DNA of 64,000 nucleotides from Kribbella flavida DSM 17836 (lineage in GTDB: Bacteria; Actinomycetota; Actinomycetes; Propionibacteriales; Kribbellaceae), in contig NC_013729.1 of assembly GCF_000024345.1 (NCBI RefSeq), positions 992,001 through 1,056,000 on the forward strand. The letters are read 5' to 3'. Both the position numbers and the translations under genes were made by a program. Of the stretch, positions 61,544 to 64,000 are shown in pieces; within the stretch, counting starts at the first letter, position 1; every line of letters begins with the position of its first letter. The notes under the pieces are model-generated. The model saw nothing but the letters and a program-made list of their open reading frames with translations. It ran no database searches and was not told the DNA's origin.

Positions 61544-62792
61544 TCGCGCTCACCGCCCGCGGCAACCGGACCCGCACGGTCAGCGCCGGAATCTCGTCCA
61601 GCTCGGAGTCCGGGTCGACCATCAACGTGCCCTGCCAGCGTTCGACCGTACTGCGAACCAGCACCAGCCCCAACCCATGCCCCGGCTCACTCTTCGTCGT
61701 CCAGCCCCGATCGAACATCCGCGCCAACTCGCTCGCCCCCAACTCGGCGCCCGTGTTGGTGACGGCCAGGTCGATCGCGTCAGGCGTGGTACCGGCTCTC
61801 AGTTCGACCCGCCGCGGAGCGGGTCCGCCGCGCGCGGCCTCGATCGCGTTGTCCAGCAGGTTCCCGACGACGGTGACGACGTCCTGCGCGGGCAGTCGGG
61901 TGCTCAGCGCCTCCGACCCCAGCTCCAGCGTCAGCAGTACGCCGCGCTCCTGCGCCTGGGACAGCTTCGCCAGCAGCAGCGACGCGAGCACCGGATCGCC
62001 GACCGTGCCGACGACTCGATCGGTCATCGCCTGCGCGAACTGCAGCTCCGACACCGCGAACTCCCGCGCGCGCTCCGGCCGGCCGATCTCGATCAGGCTC
62101 ACCACGGTGTGCAGCCGGTTCGACGCCTCGTGGTTCTGCGCCTGCAGCGACTCGGCCAGGCTGCGGACAGCGTCCAGCTCGCCGAGCAGCGCCTGCAGTT
62201 GGGTGTGGTCCCGCAGCGTCACGATCCGCCCGGACCGGGCCGGTTGCTGGTTCACCACGACGACGCCCTGCGCGCCGAGATGCAGTTCGTCGTACGCCGT
62301 CCGGCCCTGGCCGAGCAGCTCCGCGAGGCCGGCCGGAAGGTGGAGGTCTTCGACCGTCGCATCCGGTGGGACCTCGCGCAGACCGAGCAGCCGCCGCGCC
62401 TCGTCGTTGACCAGCTGGACGTGTCCGTCGGCGTCGATCAGCAGCAGTCCCTCGCGGGCGGCCCGCAGGACGCCCTGGTAGAAGTCGAGCATCCAGGCCA
62501 GCGTCTGGGTCCCGATGCCGCGGGTGGCCCGACGGACCCGCCAGGAGACCAGCGCGTTGCCGGCGATCGCGACGCCGAGCATCAGGCTGGCGATGCCGAG
62601 CATGGTCCGGGTCTCGGCCCGCAGCAGCTCGGACCAGCCGGGCGGCGTGATGCCGGCGGCCGCGGCGTCCCGGTCGGCCTGGGCGCGGGCGCGGCTGGCC
62701 ATCGTGATCCAGACCATGGCGACCAGCACGGTGACCGTCGCGGTCTGCAGCCAGAGCACCTGGTGCCGCAGCTCCCACGACCGTCGTCTCAT
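61536..62792 (-). CDS. CitA/DcuS-family sensor kinase with reduced sensor loop
   Basis: This 418-residue kinase has two membrane helices (about residues 15-32 and 64-84), a cytoplasmic PAS domain (about 105-205), a CitA-type H-box LQAQNHEASNRLHTVVSLIEIG and a HATPase domain (DNAIEAARG; GHGLGLVLVRSTVERWQG). CitA and DcuS normally have an extracytoplasmic PAS domain of about 130 residues; here only about 30 residues connect the helices. The signal may therefore come from the transporter or the cytoplasmic PAS. A GTG 15 nt upstream is an alternative start. Confidence 0.92.
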   Translation of the reverse strand: MRRRSWELRHQVLWLQTATVTVLVAMVWITMASRARAQADRDAAAAGITPPGWSELLRAETRTMLGIASLMLGVAIAGNALVSWRVRRATRGIGTQTLAWMLDFYQGVLRAAREGLLLIDADGHVQLVNDEARRLLGLREVPPDATVEDLHLPAGLAELLGQGRTAYDELHLGAQGVVVVNQQPARSGRIVTLRDHTQLQALLGELDAVRSLAESLQAQNHEASNRLHTVVSLIEIGRPERAREFAVSELQFAQAMTDRVVGTVGDPVLASLLLAKLSQAQERGVLLTLELGSEALSTRLPAQDVVTVVGNLLDNAIEAARGGPAPRRVELRAGTTPDAIDLAVTNTGAELGASELARMFDRGWTTKSEPGHGLGLVLVRSTVERWQGTLMVDPDSELDEIPALTVRVRLPRAVSASA

Positions 62793-62910
62793 GGCGACAT
62801 TGTGCACACCAGTGCCCCCGCTGGTGGTCCCACGGCGATCCGGACGCTTCGGTACCCGCCGAACCGACGTGCTGCCGTGCGAACGATATGAACGAAATGC
62901 GCCGTTGTCC

Positions 62911-62926
62911 TGTGCGTCACGTCACA
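62911..62926 (+). promoter_or_regulatory. CRP/GlxR-like site upstream of dctA
   Basis: TGTGCGTCACGTCACA is a 16-nt palindrome-like match to the CRP/GlxR consensus (TGTGA-N6-TCACA; one half site has C for A). It ends 37 nt before the transporter ATG. A second inverted repeat, ACCAG-8-CTGGT (62808-62825), lies near the kinase start. The rest of 62793-62963 shows nothing more. Confidence 0.5.
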
Positions 62927-62963
62927 GTTACTCAGAACCGCACCGCCCGGCCGAGGAGCCTGT

Positions 62964-64000
62964 ATGTCGAGCACCGCACCCCGCCCCACCCCGGTCCGCA
63001 ACGACCGGACCCATTTTCTCTACATCGCCGTCATCGTCGCCGTCGCGCTCGGCATCGGTGTCGGCTTCCTGTTCTCCGACTTCGCGGTCGAGCTGAAACC
63101 GCTCGGCACCGGCTTCGTGAACCTGATCAAGATGATGATCAGCCCGGTCATCTTCTGCACCCTGGTGCTCGGCATCGGGTCGGTCCGGCAGGCCGCCAGC
63201 GTCGGCAAGGTCGGCGGCCTGGCGCTGCTGTACTTCGTGGTGATGTCGACCGTCGCGCTGGCGATCGGCCTGGTCGTCGGCAACCTGGTGCAGCCGGGGT
63301 CCGGCCTGAACCTGACCGACAAGCTGCGCGAGACCGGCCAGAGCCAGGCCGAGGGCGCGCACGCGACCACCACCGAGTTCCTGCTCGGCATCATTCCGAA
63401 GACGATCGTGTCGGCGCTGACCGAGGGTGAGGTCCTGCAGACCGTGCTGGTCGCGCTGCTGGTCGGCTTCGCGCTGCAGGGCATGGGCTCGAAGGGCCAG
63501 CCGATCCTGAACGGCATCGCGCACCTGCAGCGGCTGGTCTTCAAGGTGCTGGCGATGATCATGTGGGCCGCGCCGATCGGTGCCTTCGGCGCCATCGCGG
63601 CCGTCGTCGGCGCCACCGGCGGCGACGCGCTGATCAGCCTCGGCAAGATCATGCTGGCCTTCTACATCACCTGCCTGCTGTTCGTGGTGGTCGTGCTCGG
63701 CACGCTGCTGCGCGTGGTCACCGGTCTGTCGATCTTCCAGCTGCTGCGCTACCTGGGCCGCGAGTTCCTACTGATCGTGTCCACCTCCTCGTCGGAGACC
63801 GCGCTGCCGCGGCTGATCGGCAAGATGGAGCACCTCGGGGTGTCCAAGAGCGTGGTCGGCATCACCGTTCCGACCGGCTACTCGTTCAACCTGGACGGCA
63901 CCGCGATCTACCTGACGATGGCCTCGCTGTTCATCGCCGAGGCGATGGACCAGCCGTTCTCGCTCGGGCAGCAGATCTCACTGCTGGCGTTCATGATCAT
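62964..64000 (+). CDS. dctA: C4-dicarboxylate:cation symporter, DctA-type (3' end outside window)
   Basis: The first 345 residues of a DAACS-family symporter are present. MISPVIFCTLVLGIGS in the second helix region, the STSSSETALPRLI hairpin-1 motif and NLDGTAIYLTMASLFIAEA (transmembrane 7) are diagnostic. It imports succinate, fumarate or malate with protons or sodium. GAGGAG before the ATG supports the start. It is divergent from the CitA-type system, which probably controls it. Confidence 0.93.
   Translation, partial: MSSTAPRPTPVRNDRTHFLYIAVIVAVALGIGVGFLFSDFAVELKPLGTGFVNLIKMMISPVIFCTLVLGIGSVRQAASVGKVGGLALLYFVVMSTVALAIGLVVGNLVQPGSGLNLTDKLRETGQSQAEGAHATTTEFLLGIIPKTIVSALTEGEVLQTVLVALLVGFALQGMGSKGQPILNGIAHLQRLVFKVLAMIMWAAPIGAFGAIAAVVGATGGDALISLGKIMLAFYITCLLFVVVVLGTLLRVVTGLSIFQLLRYLGREFLLIVSTSSSETALPRLIGKMEHLGVSKSVVGITVPTGYSFNLDGTAIYLTMASLFIAEAMDQPFSLGQQISLLAFMI

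Overview
The window is very GC-rich (about 70 percent, third codon positions almost always G or C) and dense with genes. Mycothiol synthase, an OmpR-type GlnR, an Actinobacteria-style D-aminoacyl-tRNA deacylase/thiX/sseA/DUF1416 group and many leaderless start codons mark it as chromosome of a high-GC actinobacterium. Gene content and order fit a Kribbella/Nocardioides-like soil organism (inference; no 16S rRNA is present). I saw no IS elements, phage genes, CRISPR arrays or tRNA/rRNA genes.

Left part (1-9.7 kb): the 5' part of a GH38 alpha-mannosidase behind a LacI-like operator; a TRAP-TAXI uptake locus (orphan binding lipoprotein, OmpR-family two-component system, fused permease, second binding lipoprotein); an array of four covarying hairpins with a shared loop sequence; a hemerythrin-like protein and an aldo/keto reductase.

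9.7-24.2 kb: a phosphotransferase with a Gly/Ser-rich N-terminus; a flavin reductase; a membrane-anchored sulfite-oxidase-like molybdoenzyme followed by a fasciclin lipoprotein, with a SigK-like promoter; a thioesterase/ion-channel pair; a divergent TetR/EamA pair with overlapping palindromes; MarR; a GH3 lipoprotein with two DUF202 proteins; a DUF47/Pit phosphate transporter pair; PlsC.

24.2-39.8 kb: thiC under a TPP riboswitch; a beta-propeller-like protein; a SatD-family/membrane protein pair; two RDD proteins; the pstSCAB operon with a clear PHO box and an internal hairpin; DUF151; the mutT1-ppk pair; a lipase. Phosphate uptake (pstSCAB, Pit), its probable regulator (DUF47) and polyphosphate synthesis (ppk) form a phosphate theme.

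39.8-55 kb: a lipoprotein/PKD protein pair, mshD, a secreted 5'-nucleotidase, glnR, a MoaD-like protein, a membrane protein facing a three-gene operon, arfB, thiX, an RDD protein, and a sulfur operon (DUF4395-sseA-DUF1416) preceded by a leaderless short ORF that looks like a cysteine leader peptide. A secreted protein and dtd follow.

55-64 kb: a BKACE-family enzyme, a frameshifted gene remnant, a two-gene unit encoding an unrecognised 187-residue protein and a 737-residue Asp/Arg/Glu/Gln repeat protein, DsrE, a 35-residue membrane peptide, a nitrobindin-like protein, and a CitA/DcuS-type two-component system with a much reduced sensor loop, divergent from a dctA-type dicarboxylate transporter cut by the window end.
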